From contig NZ_JACEHE010000007.1 in the NCBI RefSeq assembly GCF_013778455.1, positions 62,001 to 126,000 of the forward strand: 64,000 nt of DNA, in the 5' to 3' direction. Position 1 is the first letter of the stretch. The number at the start of each line of letters is the position of its first letter. The position numbers were made by a program, and so were the translations under genes. The DNA is from Streptomyces himalayensis subsp. himalayensis (lineage in GTDB: Bacteria > Actinomycetota > Actinomycetes > Streptomycetales > Streptomycetaceae). The notes under the pieces were generated by a model that saw only the letters and a list, made by a program, of their open reading frames with translations, did no database searches and was not told where the DNA came from. Positions 33,564 through 43,022 of the stretch are shown one piece after another.

Positions 33564-34226
33564 TTGCACGTCCAGGAGTGGCTCGAGACCGTACCGGCGG
33601 TCAGCATCTATGCCCTGGTGGGCGTCATCATCGGTCTGGAGAGCCTGGGCATCCCGCTGCCGGGCGAGATCATCCTCGTCTCGTCCGCGCTGCTCGCCTC
33701 CCAGCACGGTGACATCGACCCCGTCGTCCTCGGCGCCTGTGCCACCGCGGGAGCGATCATCGGTGACTCCATCGGCTACGCGATCGGGCGCAAGGGCGGA
33801 CGTCCCCTGCTGACCTGGCTCGGCCGCAGGTTCCCGAAGCACTTCAGCGAGGCCAACGTCGCGACCGCCGAGCGGTCCTTCGAGAAGTGGGGCATGTGGG
33901 CCGTGTTCTTCGGCCGCTTCGTCGCCCTGCTGCGCATCTTCGCCGGCCCGCTCGCGGGCGTCCTGCGCATGCCGTACTGGAAGTTCCTGATCGCTAACGT
34001 GTTCGGCGGCATTCTCTGGGCCGGCGGCACCACCGCGGTGATCTACTACGTGGGTGTCGTCGCCGAGTCGTGGCTGAAGCGGTTCTCGTGGCTCGGCCTC
34101 GTCCTCGCCGTGGGCATCGGCCTTACGTCGATGCTGATCCTCAAGAGGAAGACGAAGAAGGCCGCGGCCGAGACGGTGCGGGCACCGGAGTCCCCCGAGC
34201 CGCAGCCCGTCCCCGTCGGCGACTGA
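33564..34226 (+). CDS. DedA family membrane protein
   Basis: This 220-residue integral membrane protein starts at TTG 33564, with GGAGGG eight bases upstream. It has the DedA/SNARE-associated (VTT) domain: LESLGIPLPGEIILVSSALL, GAIIGDSIGYAIGRKGG, and FFGRFVALLRIFAGPLAGVLRMPYWKF in pieces, ending in a basic, charged tail. DedA proteins take part in envelope homeostasis and lipid scrambling. It is the first intact gene right of the aromatic island. Its stop codon lies inside the first unit of a 20-base tandem repeat. Confidence 0.9.
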   Translation: MHVQEWLETVPAVSIYALVGVIIGLESLGIPLPGEIILVSSALLASQHGDIDPVVLGACATAGAIIGDSIGYAIGRKGGRPLLTWLGRRFPKHFSEANVATAERSFEKWGMWAVFFGRFVALLRIFAGPLAGVLRMPYWKFLIANVFGGILWAGGTTAVIYYVGVVAESWLKRFSWLGLVLAVGIGLTSMLILKRKTKKAAAETVRAPESPEPQPVPVGD

Positions 34227-34370
34227 TCGCGACTCACCGGGATTGACCGCGACTCACTGGACTGACCAGGACTTACCTGGACTGGCCAGGGCTCATCGGA
34301 GGGTCATCGGGACTGACCAGGATTCATGGGGACTGGCCAGGACTCATGGGGGCTGAGCAGGACTCATGGG
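34221..34370 (+). repeat. Degenerate 20-base tandem repeat array
   Basis: About seven units of a 20-base sequence related to GACTGACCAGGACTCATGGG run head to tail, with an 11-base irregularity at 34300-34310. The last three (34311, 34331, 34351) are the best conserved. The first unit includes the dedA stop codon. No spacers are present, so it is not a CRISPR. It may be a slippage array at the transcript end. Confidence 0.85.
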
Positions 34371-34502
34371 GACTGACCCCGGCGACCACCGGTCCTCCCG
34401 CACGATCCCGCCGGTTGTGATCTTCGCCCCAGCAGACGCCCGTACCCGCACGCGTCCCATACGGTGCTCTCGGCGTGGCGTACCAGCGGTGAGGAGCCGG
34501 AA

Positions 34503-35078
34503 ATGACAGGGCAGGCAGGCCGGGCGGGCCGAGCGGCGCAGCAACAGCAGGCGCTGATTCGCGGAGTCGGCGGACAGGAGCCGAAGGTCGCCGCGGACGC
34601 GTTCGCCGCTCCCACGTCCGTCGTGATCGGCGACGTCGTCATGGCCGCGGGCTCGAGCGTCTGGTACCAGGCCGTGCTCCGGGGTGACGGTGGCCCCATC
34701 GTCCTCGGGGCGGACAGCAATATCCAGGACAATTCGACCGTGCACGTGGATCCGGGCTTCCCGGTCACGATCGGGGAGCGCGTGTCCGTCGGGCACAACG
34801 CGGTCCTGCACGGCTGTACGGTCGAGGACGACGTCCTCATCGGCATGGGCGCCACGGTGCTGAACGGTGCGCACATCGGCACGGGTTCGCTGGTCGCCGC
34901 GCAGGCACTCGTACCGCAGGGCATGCAGGTGCCGCCCGGGTCGCTGGTCGCGGGCGTGCCCGCGAAGGTCAAGCGCAGCCTCACCGAGGAGGAGCGCGAG
35001 GGCATCAAGCTGAACGCCGCGGTGTACGTGGAGTTGGCGAAGCGGCACCGCGAGGCGTTCTCGGAGGACGAGGGCTGA
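34503..35078 (+). CDS. Gamma-carbonic anhydrase-like hexapeptide protein
   Basis: This 191-residue left-handed beta-helix protein has GDVVMAAGSSVWYQAVLRGD, SNIQDNSTVHVD, VGHNAVLHGC and IGMGATVLNGAHIG. This is the pattern of gamma-class carbonic anhydrase/PaaY-like proteins, with the metal-binding His residues in VHVD, GHNAVLHGC. The ATG at 34503 has GAGGAG upstream and is preferred over 34464. Function could be CO2 hydration or an acetyl-transfer-related role; sequence alone does not separate them. Confidence 0.87.
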   Translation: MTGQAGRAGRAAQQQQALIRGVGGQEPKVAADAFAAPTSVVIGDVVMAAGSSVWYQAVLRGDGGPIVLGADSNIQDNSTVHVDPGFPVTIGERVSVGHNAVLHGCTVEDDVLIGMGATVLNGAHIGTGSLVAAQALVPQGMQVPPGSLVAGVPAKVKRSLTEEEREGIKLNAAVYVELAKRHREAFSEDEG

Positions 35079-35221
35079 GTCCCTGCGCTGCACGAGGGGG
35101 GCTGAGTCTCTGCACGCCGCCTCGCCGCCCGGTGAAGAACGTGATGAGGACGCGCGTCGTGGGGTGAAGATCACAGCCGATCTCCCACTGGGCCGTACCC
35201 CGCGCTGAGTACCGTGTGCGG

Positions 35222-36142
35222 GTGCCGAAAAGCAAGAACATGTTCTCGTCCCTGACCGCGTGGCGGCGCCGCGTCGCCCAGCGCGCCGTCCATGCGGGAT
35301 GGGCGTGGGTGCAGTGGACGGGGGCCGTCACCGCCGAGCGCCCCGGCAGGCTCCGCTTCGGCGCGCTCGGGCACGGCACAAGGCTCGCCTTCCCCCAGGG
35401 AACCGTCTTCGGAGAGCCCTGGATCCATCTCGGCGACCACTGCATCATCGGCGAACAGGTCACCCTGACGGCCGGGATGATGCCCGACCTCGATCTCGGG
35501 CCCGACCCGATCCTGCGCATAGGCGACGGAGTGGTGCTCGGCCGCGGCAGCCACGTCATCGCCGACACGACGGTGACCATCGGCTCGGACTGCTACTTCG
35601 GGCCCTACGTGTACGTGACGTCCACGAACCACTCGTACGACGACCCGCACGAACCCATCGGCAAGCAGTGGCCGCGTATGGAACGGGTCGAAATCGGTCC
35701 CGGCTGCTGGATCGGGACCGGCGCGGTGATCCTTCCGGGCGCGAGGATCGGCCGCAATGTCGTGGTCGCGGCAGGTGCGGTCGTACGCGGGTCCGTCCCC
35801 GACCACGCGGTCGTGGCCGGCGCACCGGCTCGTGTCGTACGCCGCTGGGACCCGGAACGGGGCTGGCAGCCGCCGTTGCGCACCCCGGCCCCGGTGCCGA
35901 TTCCGGAGGGGATCACTCCGGAGCAGCTGCTGGCGTTGGCGGAGCTGGCGCCCGGGCTGGAGGGCGGCTCGTCCGAGGTGGCGGCGGAGCACCGGGCGTC
36001 GGAGGCGGCGGAGTACCGGTCGTCTGAGGCGGCGGGGCTCGGCGGTGGTGTCCCGGAGGCCCGGCCGGCCGACGCTCCACGGGAACCGCGACCGGCCGGC
36101 AGCGCGCCGGCCGCGGAGTCAGGTGGCGCACCGCCGGCTTGA
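35222..36142 (+). CDS. Hexapeptide-repeat acyltransferase with a low-complexity C-terminal tail
   Basis: This protein of about 306 residues has a beta-helix domain of the maltose/serine O-acetyltransferase type: IHLGDHCIIGEQVTLTAGMM, IGSDCYFGPYVYVTSTNHSY, IGPGCWIGTGAVILPGARIG and the closing HAVVAGAPARVVRRWD. It probably transfers an acetyl or acyl group to a sugar or glycolipid. After residue 215 follows an Ala/Glu/Pro/Gly-rich tail with an EAAEYRSSEAA-type repeat, probably disordered. Starts at GTG 35216 or 35222 are both possible; no clear ribosome site decides. Confidence 0.82.
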   Translation: MPKSKNMFSSLTAWRRRVAQRAVHAGWAWVQWTGAVTAERPGRLRFGALGHGTRLAFPQGTVFGEPWIHLGDHCIIGEQVTLTAGMMPDLDLGPDPILRIGDGVVLGRGSHVIADTTVTIGSDCYFGPYVYVTSTNHSYDDPHEPIGKQWPRMERVEIGPGCWIGTGAVILPGARIGRNVVVAAGAVVRGSVPDHAVVAGAPARVVRRWDPERGWQPPLRTPAPVPIPEGITPEQLLALAELAPGLEGGSSEVAAEHRASEAAEYRSSEAAGLGGGVPEARPADAPREPRPAGSAPAAESGGAPPA

Positions 36143-36210
36143 GGGCCGGACGGCAGTGCGCCGGCACGGCGCCGTCGGCCGAATGAGCCGCTCGCCGGCA
36201 GGACCGCGAA

Positions 36211-37077
36211 TCAGCCGCTCGCCAGCAGGACCGTACCGACCAGTGCCAGGCCCGCCCCCGCCGCCTGCACGCCGCGGAGCCGTTCGCTGAGAACGCCACG
36301 TGCGGCGAGAGCGGTGACGACCGGATAGAGCGAGGCGAGCACCGCGGCCACGGTGACCGGGCCGCTCTGAGCCGCGAGGGAGTACGTACCGTTGGCCGCG
36401 ACATCCGCCAGACCGACGAAGGCGAGCGCCGGGACCGCCGACCACACGGCTCCCCATCCGGCTCCCTCCGGGAGCGCCTTGCCGCCGCGCCGCACGGAGA
36501 CGTACAGGGCCGCACCGCCCGCGATCACATTGGTCAGGCGCTGCACGAACAGTGCCAGGAAGAGACCGGTGAGAGTCGTCGACGCCTCGGCGATCAGTAC
36601 CATCACCCCGCCGAAGCCGAAGGCCGCGACCAGGGTCAGTGCGATCGCCTGCCGCTGTACCGGCGCCCCGCGCCACTGGGGCCCGCCGGCGAGCACGACG
36701 CCGGACACGGCCACGGCGATGCCCGCGTACTGCAGGACTCCGGGCCGTTCGCCGAGGACCAGGCCGATTCCCACCGGGACGGCGACACCCAGGGTCCCGA
36801 GCGGCGAGACGACGCCCATCGGCCCCAGGGCGAGCGCCTTGTAGAAGGAGAGCATGGCGACCGGGCCGACCAGGCCCGCGCCCACGGCGAACCACAGCTG
36901 AGGACCCGCCTCGCTCCAGCCGCCGGTCGCGATCACGATCACACCGAGGACGGCCGTGGCGATCGTCTGCGAGGCGACGACCACCGTGAGGGCCGGGAGA
37001 CGTCGCGTCAGCAGCCCGCCGCCGAAGTCCGCCAGCCCCCACAGGAGGCTTGTGGCCAGGGCGAAGAGTGCTGTCAT
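36211..37077 (-). CDS. EamA/DMT-family transporter
   Basis: This 288-residue protein has ten hydrophobic segments in two EamA repeats, for example MTALFALATSLLWGLADFGG at the start and YAGIAVAVSGVVLAGG between the halves. AAVLASLYPVVTALAARGVL and RGVQAAGAGLALVGTVLL close it. It is a metabolite exporter or permease of the drug/metabolite superfamily. It is divergent from the XRE-cupin regulator at 37170 with a palindrome between them, so expression is probably under that regulator. ATG 37077 is preferred over an upstream ATG that would add 15 Cys-rich residues. Confidence 0.88.
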   Translation of the reverse strand: MTALFALATSLLWGLADFGGGLLTRRLPALTVVVASQTIATAVLGVIVIATGGWSEAGPQLWFAVGAGLVGPVAMLSFYKALALGPMGVVSPLGTLGVAVPVGIGLVLGERPGVLQYAGIAVAVSGVVLAGGPQWRGAPVQRQAIALTLVAAFGFGGVMVLIAEASTTLTGLFLALFVQRLTNVIAGGAALYVSVRRGGKALPEGAGWGAVWSAVPALAFVGLADVAANGTYSLAAQSGPVTVAAVLASLYPVVTALAARGVLSERLRGVQAAGAGLALVGTVLLASG

Positions 37078-37125
37078 GGTCGACCTCGCAGTACAGTGCA
37101 GTGAACATCGGGTGCACCACACCGT

Positions 37126-37143
37126 AGTTCATTAGATTGAACT
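37126..37143. promoter_or_regulatory. Palindromic operator between EamA transporter and XRE-cupin regulator
   Basis: AGTTCA-N6-TGAACT is a perfect 18-base dyad in the 92-base gap between the two divergent starts (37077 and 37170). Binding by the XRE-cupin protein is inferred from position. Confidence 0.6.
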
Positions 37144-37169
37144 CTGTCATCCAGGATATTGGACGGAAC

Positions 37170-37742
37170 GTGTCGGATCTCGACCTGCTGACTCAGTCAC
37201 TGGCGCGCAACGTCAAGCGCTGTCGCAGCGAGCGCGGCTTCACCCTCGATGCCCTCGCCGCCCGCGCCGGAGTCAGCCGCGGCATGCTCATCCAGATCGA
37301 GCAGGCCCGTACCAACCCCAGCCTCGGCACCGTCGTCAAGATCGGGGACGCCCTCGGGGTGAGCATCACCACCCTCCTCGACTACGAGCAGGGACCCAAG
37401 GTGCGGATCGTCCCGCCCGAGCAGGCGGTGCGGATGTGGCACACCGAGGCGGGCAGCTTCAACCGGCTGCTGGCCGGTATGGAGGCGCCGGGTCCGCTCG
37501 AGATGTGGCAGTGGCGGCTGATGCCGGGCGATGCCAGCAGCTCCGATCCGCACCCGGTCGGCACCGTCGAGCTGATCCATGTGACGGCGGGTGAGCTCAC
37601 CCTCGTCGTGGACGGCACGGAGTACCCCGTACCGGCGGGATCCAGCGCGTCCTTCGAGGCGAGCACCCCGCACGCGTACCGCAACGACGGAGACAAGCCC
37701 CTGGAGATGACCATGACGGTCTCGGTGCCGCCCGTGCGCTGA
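37170..37742 (+). CDS. XRE-family regulator with C-terminal cupin domain
   Basis: This 190-residue protein has an N-terminal helix-turn-helix (GFTLDALAARAGVSRGMLIQIE, in parts) and a cupin (ELIHVTAGELTLVVDGTEYPVPAG with SFEASTPHAYRN). This is the common two-domain layout that senses a small ligand and controls a transporter or amino-acid/polyamine gene. GTG 37170 follows GGACGG; a TTG at 37137 would place the start inside the palindrome region. The divergent EamA transporter is its probable target. Confidence 0.86.
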   Translation: MSDLDLLTQSLARNVKRCRSERGFTLDALAARAGVSRGMLIQIEQARTNPSLGTVVKIGDALGVSITTLLDYEQGPKVRIVPPEQAVRMWHTEAGSFNRLLAGMEAPGPLEMWQWRLMPGDASSSDPHPVGTVELIHVTAGELTLVVDGTEYPVPAGSSASFEASTPHAYRNDGDKPLEMTMTVSVPPVR

Positions 37743-37817
37743 GGCGGTTGCGGGTTCGCTTCGAGGCACTGCTTCGGTGCCGGTCGCCGCCGCGGCTGCG
37801 GCTGTTAGCGTGCGGAT

Positions 37818-38375
37818 ATGCGTGCACCCATCGGAAACTTCGACGACGTCCGGACCGCTCCCGACTGCCTGGACCTGCTGACCGCACCCGTCGCAGAGGC
37901 CGTACGCCACTGGCGCGGCACCGTGCCCGCAGAACAACTGCTCTACGTCGACAGCGACCCGGCCGTCGCCGACACCGCCGTCTTCGTCGAGCACTACGGC
38001 CCCGACCTGCTGGAGACGTCCGCGAACTGCGTGGTGGTGGGCGGCAGGCGCGCGGGCGAGACCAGCCTTGCCGCCTGTCTCGTACTCTCCCGCACCCGGG
38101 TCGATGTCAACGGCGCGGTACGCCGCCAACTCGGCGCCCGCAAGGCATCGTTCGCACCCATGGAGACCGCGACCGGCGAGACGGGCATGGAGTACGGCGG
38201 CATCACCCCGATCGGCCTGCCCGCCGACTGGCCGCTTCTGGTCGACGCGGCGGTCGTGGACCTGCCGCACGTCCTCATCGGCAGCGGCAGCCGCCGCGGC
38301 AAGCTCATCGTGCCGGGCAAGGTGTTCGCTGAGCTTCCGGGCGCGGTGGTGCTCGAGGGCCTCGGCGTCGGCTGA
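37818..38375 (+). CDS. YbaK/prolyl-tRNA-deacylase-like domain protein
   Basis: This 185-residue protein has the YbaK/aminoacyl-tRNA editing fold: TSANCVVVGGRRAGETSLAA near the middle, VNGAVRRQLGARKASFAPME, and EYGGITPIGLPADWPLLVDA later. These proteins hydrolyse mischarged aminoacyl-tRNAs. It is an ordinary chromosomal gene, convergent with the CoA-binding protein gene; a 17-base repeat array separates them. Confidence 0.86.
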   Translation: MRAPIGNFDDVRTAPDCLDLLTAPVAEAVRHWRGTVPAEQLLYVDSDPAVADTAVFVEHYGPDLLETSANCVVVGGRRAGETSLAACLVLSRTRVDVNGAVRRQLGARKASFAPMETATGETGMEYGGITPIGLPADWPLLVDAAVVDLPHVLIGSGSRRGKLIVPGKVFAELPGAVVLEGLGVG

Positions 38376-38407
38376 GCCCCCGAGCGGCAACGGGCGGTCC
38401 TCAGCCG

Positions 38408-38492
38408 GGCCGCGACCTCGGCCGAGCCGCGACCTCAGCAGGGCCGCGACCTCAGCAGGGCCGGGACCTGAGCAGGGTCGCGACGTCAGCCT
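38408..38492 (+). repeat. Five-unit 17-base tandem repeat
   Basis: Five units related to GGCCGCGACCTCAGCAG begin at 38408, 38425, 38442, 38459 and 38476. They lie between two convergent stop codons (38375 and 38503) and carry no gene. Confidence 0.8.
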
Positions 38493-38502
38493 GGTGAGGG
38501 CG

Positions 38503-38910
38503 TCAGCCGAGCCGCGGAATCTCGATGGCCGGGCAGCGGTCCATCACCATGTCGAGGCCTGCGGCGCGGGTCCGCTCGTACGCGGCCTCGTCGATCACGC
38601 CGAGCTGGAACCAGACCGCCTGAGCGCCGATCGCCACGGCTTCGTCCGCGACCGCGCCCGCGAGATGGGAGTTCACGAACACGTCCACGACGTCCACGTC
38701 GAAGGGGATGTCGGCGAGAGAGGCGTACCCCTTCTCGCCGTGCACCGTCTCGGCCTTGGGGTGGACGGGCACGATGCGCTTGCCGTAGCGCTGCAGGACG
38801 TCGGACACGCCGTATGCCGCGCGGCGCTGGTTGTTGGACAGGCCCACCACTGCCCAGGTGTCCCCGAGTTCGGTGAGCATCTTCCGGACGACTGCTGGAT
38901 CGCCGTACAC
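38503..38910 (-). CDS. CoA-binding (Rossmann-like) domain protein
   Basis: This 135-residue protein of the CoA_binding_2 family has WAVVGLSNNQRRAAYGVSDV at the N terminus, IVPVHPKAETVHGEKGYASL and VDVVDVFVNSHLAGAVADEA. Family members are small single-domain relatives of succinyl-CoA synthetase; function is usually unknown. GTG 38910 has GAGGAG 8 bases upstream and starts VYGDPAVVRKML, the common family start, so it is preferred over ATG 38955. It is divergent from the aldo/keto reductase at 39131. Confidence 0.84.
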   Translation of the reverse strand: MYGDPAVVRKMLTELGDTWAVVGLSNNQRRAAYGVSDVLQRYGKRIVPVHPKAETVHGEKGYASLADIPFDVDVVDVFVNSHLAGAVADEAVAIGAQAVWFQLGVIDEAAYERTRAAGLDMVMDRCPAIEIPRLG

Positions 38911-39010
38911 GTCCTGTCTCCTCTGTGCCGCGGGCGTGGTCTCTGCGGAGAACATCGCGGGTCCTCCGGCGATTCCCTCTGCTCACGAGCGGTATCCCGA
39001 TCGGGTTGGC

Positions 39011-39022
39011 GAAACCGGTTTC
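39011..39022. promoter_or_regulatory. LacI-type operator candidate GAAACCGGTTTC
   Basis: This perfect 12-base palindrome lies between divergent starts at 38910 and 39131. The same half-site recurs at 40201-40230 and, with one change, at 43023-43034, all within 3 kb of the LacI gene at 41858. Confidence 0.55.
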
Positions 39023-39130
39023 CTTCACCCGTCGTTTCGACGCAGGATGTACCCCGCACCCCGGGCCGGCCCCCCGGCCCATGCCGTACACCAGCCCCGA
39101 GCGCCGCTCGGAGCACGACAGGAGAGTCCC

Positions 39131-40129
<999 letters not shown>

Positions 40130-40156
40130 TCCAGGCGGGTTTCCTCGTCTCTGCGG

Positions 40157-40191
40157 GAGAGGGCGGGCGGCAATCTGCTGCCCGCCCTCTC
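40157..40191 (+). terminator. Intrinsic terminator after the aldo/keto reductase gene
   Basis: A 12-base perfect stem, GAGAGGGCGGGC (40157-40168) with GCCCGCCCTCTC (40180-40191), has an 11-base loop and is followed by TTGTGT. It starts 27 bases past the reductase stop codon. Confidence 0.88.
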
Positions 40192-40200
40192 TTGTGTGGC

Positions 40201-40230
40201 CATGGAAACCGATCGCATGGAAACCGATCG
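40201..40230. promoter_or_regulatory. Tandem 15-base repeat with LacI-like half-sites
   Basis: CATGGAAACCGATCG occurs twice in direct tandem (40201-40215 and 40216-40230), each containing GAAACCG. It lies in the 275-base gap before the hydroxyacid dehydrogenase gene (40405) and may be an operator for the nearby LacI protein. The rest of the gap holds only the terminator and presumably a promoter. Confidence 0.5.
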
Positions 40231-40404
40231 CTGTTCGCCTTTGCGGCTGATCTTCTCGAATGTGCCCCGGTTCCCCCTTGTCGATCGGCTCTTTGCCACA
40301 CGCAAGCCCATTGACCCCCTGTCGAGCTCACATCTAGCGTAGAGACCGGTTGCTATACCTTTACGACTCCCGCTGTCCTTGATCCCGAGCCGGAGGCCAT
40401 TGCC

Positions 40405-41415
40405 TTGCCCGAGCGCCCGCTGGCACTGTTCGCGATGAGTGCCGAGACCCTGCCGCACGCCTTTCCGCCCGACGTGCTGGCCCGGCTTCGCGCCTCCGTG
40501 GACATCGACCCCGGGCTGATCGCCGACGGCGGTTTCGACGACCCGGCGGTACGCACGGTCCTGGCCGAGGCCGAAGTGCTGATCACGGGTTGGGGATGCC
40601 CTGCTATCGATGCCTCTGTGCTGGACGCGGCCCCGAAACTGCGGGCCGTGCTGCACGCCGCCGGCTCGGTGAAGTCGACGATCGCTCCCGGCTTGTGGGA
40701 CCGCGGGCTGGTGGTCTCGTCCGCCGCGGACGCCAACGCCCTGCCCGTCGCCGAGTACACCCTCGGCATGATCATGCTCGTCGGCAAGGACCTGCTCACG
40801 GCACGGGAGCGCTACCGCACCCTGCGGACGTTCCCGCTCGCGGAGATCGTGCCGGGCATCGGCAACTTCCGACGGCGGATCGGCATCGTGGGGGCCTCCC
40901 GCATCGGGCGCAGGGTCATCGAACTCCTGCGGCCCTTCGACTTCGACGTGAGCCTCGCCGACCCGTATGTGGACGAGGCGGAGGCGGCCGCGCTCGGGGT
41001 GCGGCTGCTGCCGCTCGGTGAACTGCTCGCGGGCAGCGACATCGTCTCGGTCCACGCGCCGGCCACCGACGAGACCCGCCATCTCATCGGCGCGGCCGAG
41101 CTCGCGCTGATGCCGGACGGATCCGTGCTGATCAACACGGCCCGCGGCAGCCTCGTCGACACGGACGCCCTTGTCGCCGAGCTGCGGACGGGGCGCCTCA
41201 AGGCCGTACTCGACGTCACCGACCCGGAGCCGCTCCCGGCGGACTCCCCGCTCTTCGACCTCCCGGGCGCCTTCATCACGCCCCACCTGGCCGGTTCCCA
41301 GGGCAACGAGGTGCAGCGCCTGGGCCTGTGCGTCGTCGAGGAGCTGGAGCGGCTGCTCGCCGGGAGGCCGCTGTCCCACCAGGTCGACCCTGCCGCGCTT
41401 GAACGCGCCGCATGA
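40405..41415 (+). CDS. D-2-hydroxyacid dehydrogenase family protein
   Basis: This 336-residue NAD-dependent dehydrogenase has a Rossmann signature IGIVGASRIGRRVIELL, catalytic Arg in INTARGSLVDTDAL, Glu in VLDVTDPEPLP and His in FITPHLAGSQGNE. The TTG start at 40405 has CGGAGG about 8 bases upstream. Relatives convert 2-oxo acids to hydroxy acids. Its stop overlaps (ATGA) the start of the decayed glycoside-hydrolase gene, suggesting they once formed a carbohydrate operon followed by LacI. Confidence 0.9.
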   Translation: MPERPLALFAMSAETLPHAFPPDVLARLRASVDIDPGLIADGGFDDPAVRTVLAEAEVLITGWGCPAIDASVLDAAPKLRAVLHAAGSVKSTIAPGLWDRGLVVSSAADANALPVAEYTLGMIMLVGKDLLTARERYRTLRTFPLAEIVPGIGNFRRRIGIVGASRIGRRVIELLRPFDFDVSLADPYVDEAEAAALGVRLLPLGELLAGSDIVSVHAPATDETRHLIGAAELALMPDGSVLINTARGSLVDTDALVAELRTGRLKAVLDVTDPEPLPADSPLFDLPGAFITPHLAGSQGNEVQRLGLCVVEELERLLAGRPLSHQVDPAALERAA

Positions 41416-41815
41416 CGATCTCCGCCACGGAAATCTTGATCGGACGGTGGGGGCACGACGCCCTCACCCGGCACTTCGGCCATGACGGCCAGGGCGCTGT
41501 CCGGCTCGTCGGGCTCGGCCACGCAGAAGCCGAGATCGGCTCAGGCCGTTCTGGCCGCTGGGCCTGCCCGGCCGGCGGGACGAATGGCTCGCGTTGGCCC
41601 TCGACACCGGTACGTCGGCGCTGCTCGCGGTGTGGCGGCGCGGCGGGGACGAGACGCGGGAGCCCCCCCCGCAAACGAGCGCCGTGACGGTGCTCCACGG
41701 CGCATCGTCGACGGCGGAACTCGACCACACGGGCTCGCGGGTGCGGGTGTCCCTGCCCGGACCGTACTCGTCGGTACTTCATCGGCTGCACCACGCCCGA
41801 GCTGCACTATCGTGA
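41412..41815 (+). pseudogene. Two ends of a glycoside hydrolase gene (tentatively GH36 alpha-galactosidase-like), middle deleted
   Basis: From ATG 41412 the frame reads MTISATEILIGRWGHDALTR, then FGHDGQGAVRLVGLGHAEAE, like the first strand of a beta-sandwich domain. At about 41535 the sense moves to another frame: DRLRPFWPLGLPGRRDEWLA, LDTGTSALLAVWRRGGDE and SLPGPYSSVLHRLHHARAAL to a stop at 41815. This reads like the C-terminal beta domain of a GH36-type enzyme. Such a protein would be several hundred residues; about 115 codons remain. Family assignment is from memory of sequence style, so tentative. It lies between the dehydrogenase and LacI genes. Confidence 0.45.
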
Positions 41816-41857
41816 GCGCCGACGGGGATGAGGCGGCTCAGGGGCGAGGAGACGGAC

Positions 41858-42931
41858 GTGGAAGGGACAGCCGGGAAAACAGGGGGCCTGTCCGGCGGTG
41901 AGGCCTCGACGGTGCGCGATGTCGCCAAGCGCGCCGGAGTGTCCCCGTCGACGGTGTCCCGGGTCCTGGGCGGTACGTATCCGGTGGCCACGGCGACCCG
42001 CGCCAAGGTCCTCAAGGCCATGCGCGAGCTCGACTATGTGGTCAACGCCCATGCCCGTGCGCTGGGCGGCTCCACGAACAAGACGGTCGCCTTCGTCGTC
42101 GACGACGTGACCGGCCCCTTCTACGCCCATATCGCACGTGGAGTGGAGGAGCAGGCATCGGCGGAGGGCCGGCTGTGCATGCTCTGCACGACACACGGCG
42201 ACCCCCAACGCGTCCTGGCTGTCGTGGAGTTGATGCGCGAGCAGCGGGCCGACTGCGTGATCGTCGTGGGCGGCGCCTGGGAGGACAAGGCCTACCAGGA
42301 CCGGATGACGCACTTCGCGCACGCCCTGGACCGGGTGGGCTCGCGGCTGGGTCTTGTGGGCCGGCCGCCGCTGGGGGACGGCGTGCCCGCGACGGTCGTC
42401 GAGTACGACAACGAGGGCGGCGCCTTCGCCATGACCACGCATCTCCTGAGCCAGGGCCACCGGCGGATCGCCTATCTGGGCCGGATCCCCCTCCTGTCCA
42501 CCAGCAGAGAGCGCCTTCAGGGCTTCACCAGCGCCCACGAGATGCTGGGCCTCAGCCCCGACCCCCGGCTGATCAAGGACGGCGTCTTCTCGCGCAGCTA
42601 CGGATACCAGGCCACCCGGGAACTCCTCGCCTCCAAGGCCGACTTCAGCGCGATCTTCGCCGCCACGGACATGGTCGCCGCAGGCGTGCTGCAGGCGCTG
42701 CGCGAGGGCGGTGTGCGGGTGCCCGATGACGTCTCGGTGGCCGGGTACGACGACATCCCGGTGGCGCTCGACATGTATCCCCAGCTCACCACGGTGAGCG
42801 TGCCGCACGAGGAGCTGGGCCGTACCGCCGTGCGCCTCGCACTTCACCGCGACGAGCTCCCCGACAGTCAGCACCAGGTGCTGGGCACCCACATCGTCGT
42901 CAGGGGATCGACCCGGCGCCGAGGGAAGTGA
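41858..42931 (+). CDS. LacI-family transcriptional regulator
   Basis: This 357-residue protein has an N-terminal LacI helix-turn-helix (TVRDVAKRAGVSPSTVSRVL) and hinge (HARALGGSTNKTVAFVV). A periplasmic-binding-protein-like sugar domain follows, with FSAIFAATDMVAAGVLQAL and DVSVAGYDDIPVALDMYPQL. GTG 41858 has GAGGAG upstream and is preferred over ATG 41828. Candidate operators GAAACCGGTTTC-like at 39011, 40201 and 43023 surround it, so the likely targets are the aldo/keto reductase, the dehydrogenase/hydrolase unit and ThuA. The sugar is unknown. Confidence 0.9.
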   Translation: MEGTAGKTGGLSGGEASTVRDVAKRAGVSPSTVSRVLGGTYPVATATRAKVLKAMRELDYVVNAHARALGGSTNKTVAFVVDDVTGPFYAHIARGVEEQASAEGRLCMLCTTHGDPQRVLAVVELMREQRADCVIVVGGAWEDKAYQDRMTHFAHALDRVGSRLGLVGRPPLGDGVPATVVEYDNEGGAFAMTTHLLSQGHRRIAYLGRIPLLSTSRERLQGFTSAHEMLGLSPDPRLIKDGVFSRSYGYQATRELLASKADFSAIFAATDMVAAGVLQALREGGVRVPDDVSVAGYDDIPVALDMYPQLTTVSVPHEELGRTAVRLALHRDELPDSQHQVLGTHIVVRGSTRRRGK

Positions 42932-43022
42932 AACCGACCCGCGCGGTGGCCCTCTGTCCGCAGGGGCGAAATTTTCGGTGCGGTACGGGAGGGTTCCAGT
43001 TGCGTGAGGGGCCGCCATGATG

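Noticed and set aside
34221..34370. CRISPR array
   Set aside because: Units are contiguous with no unique spacers, and no cas genes are present.
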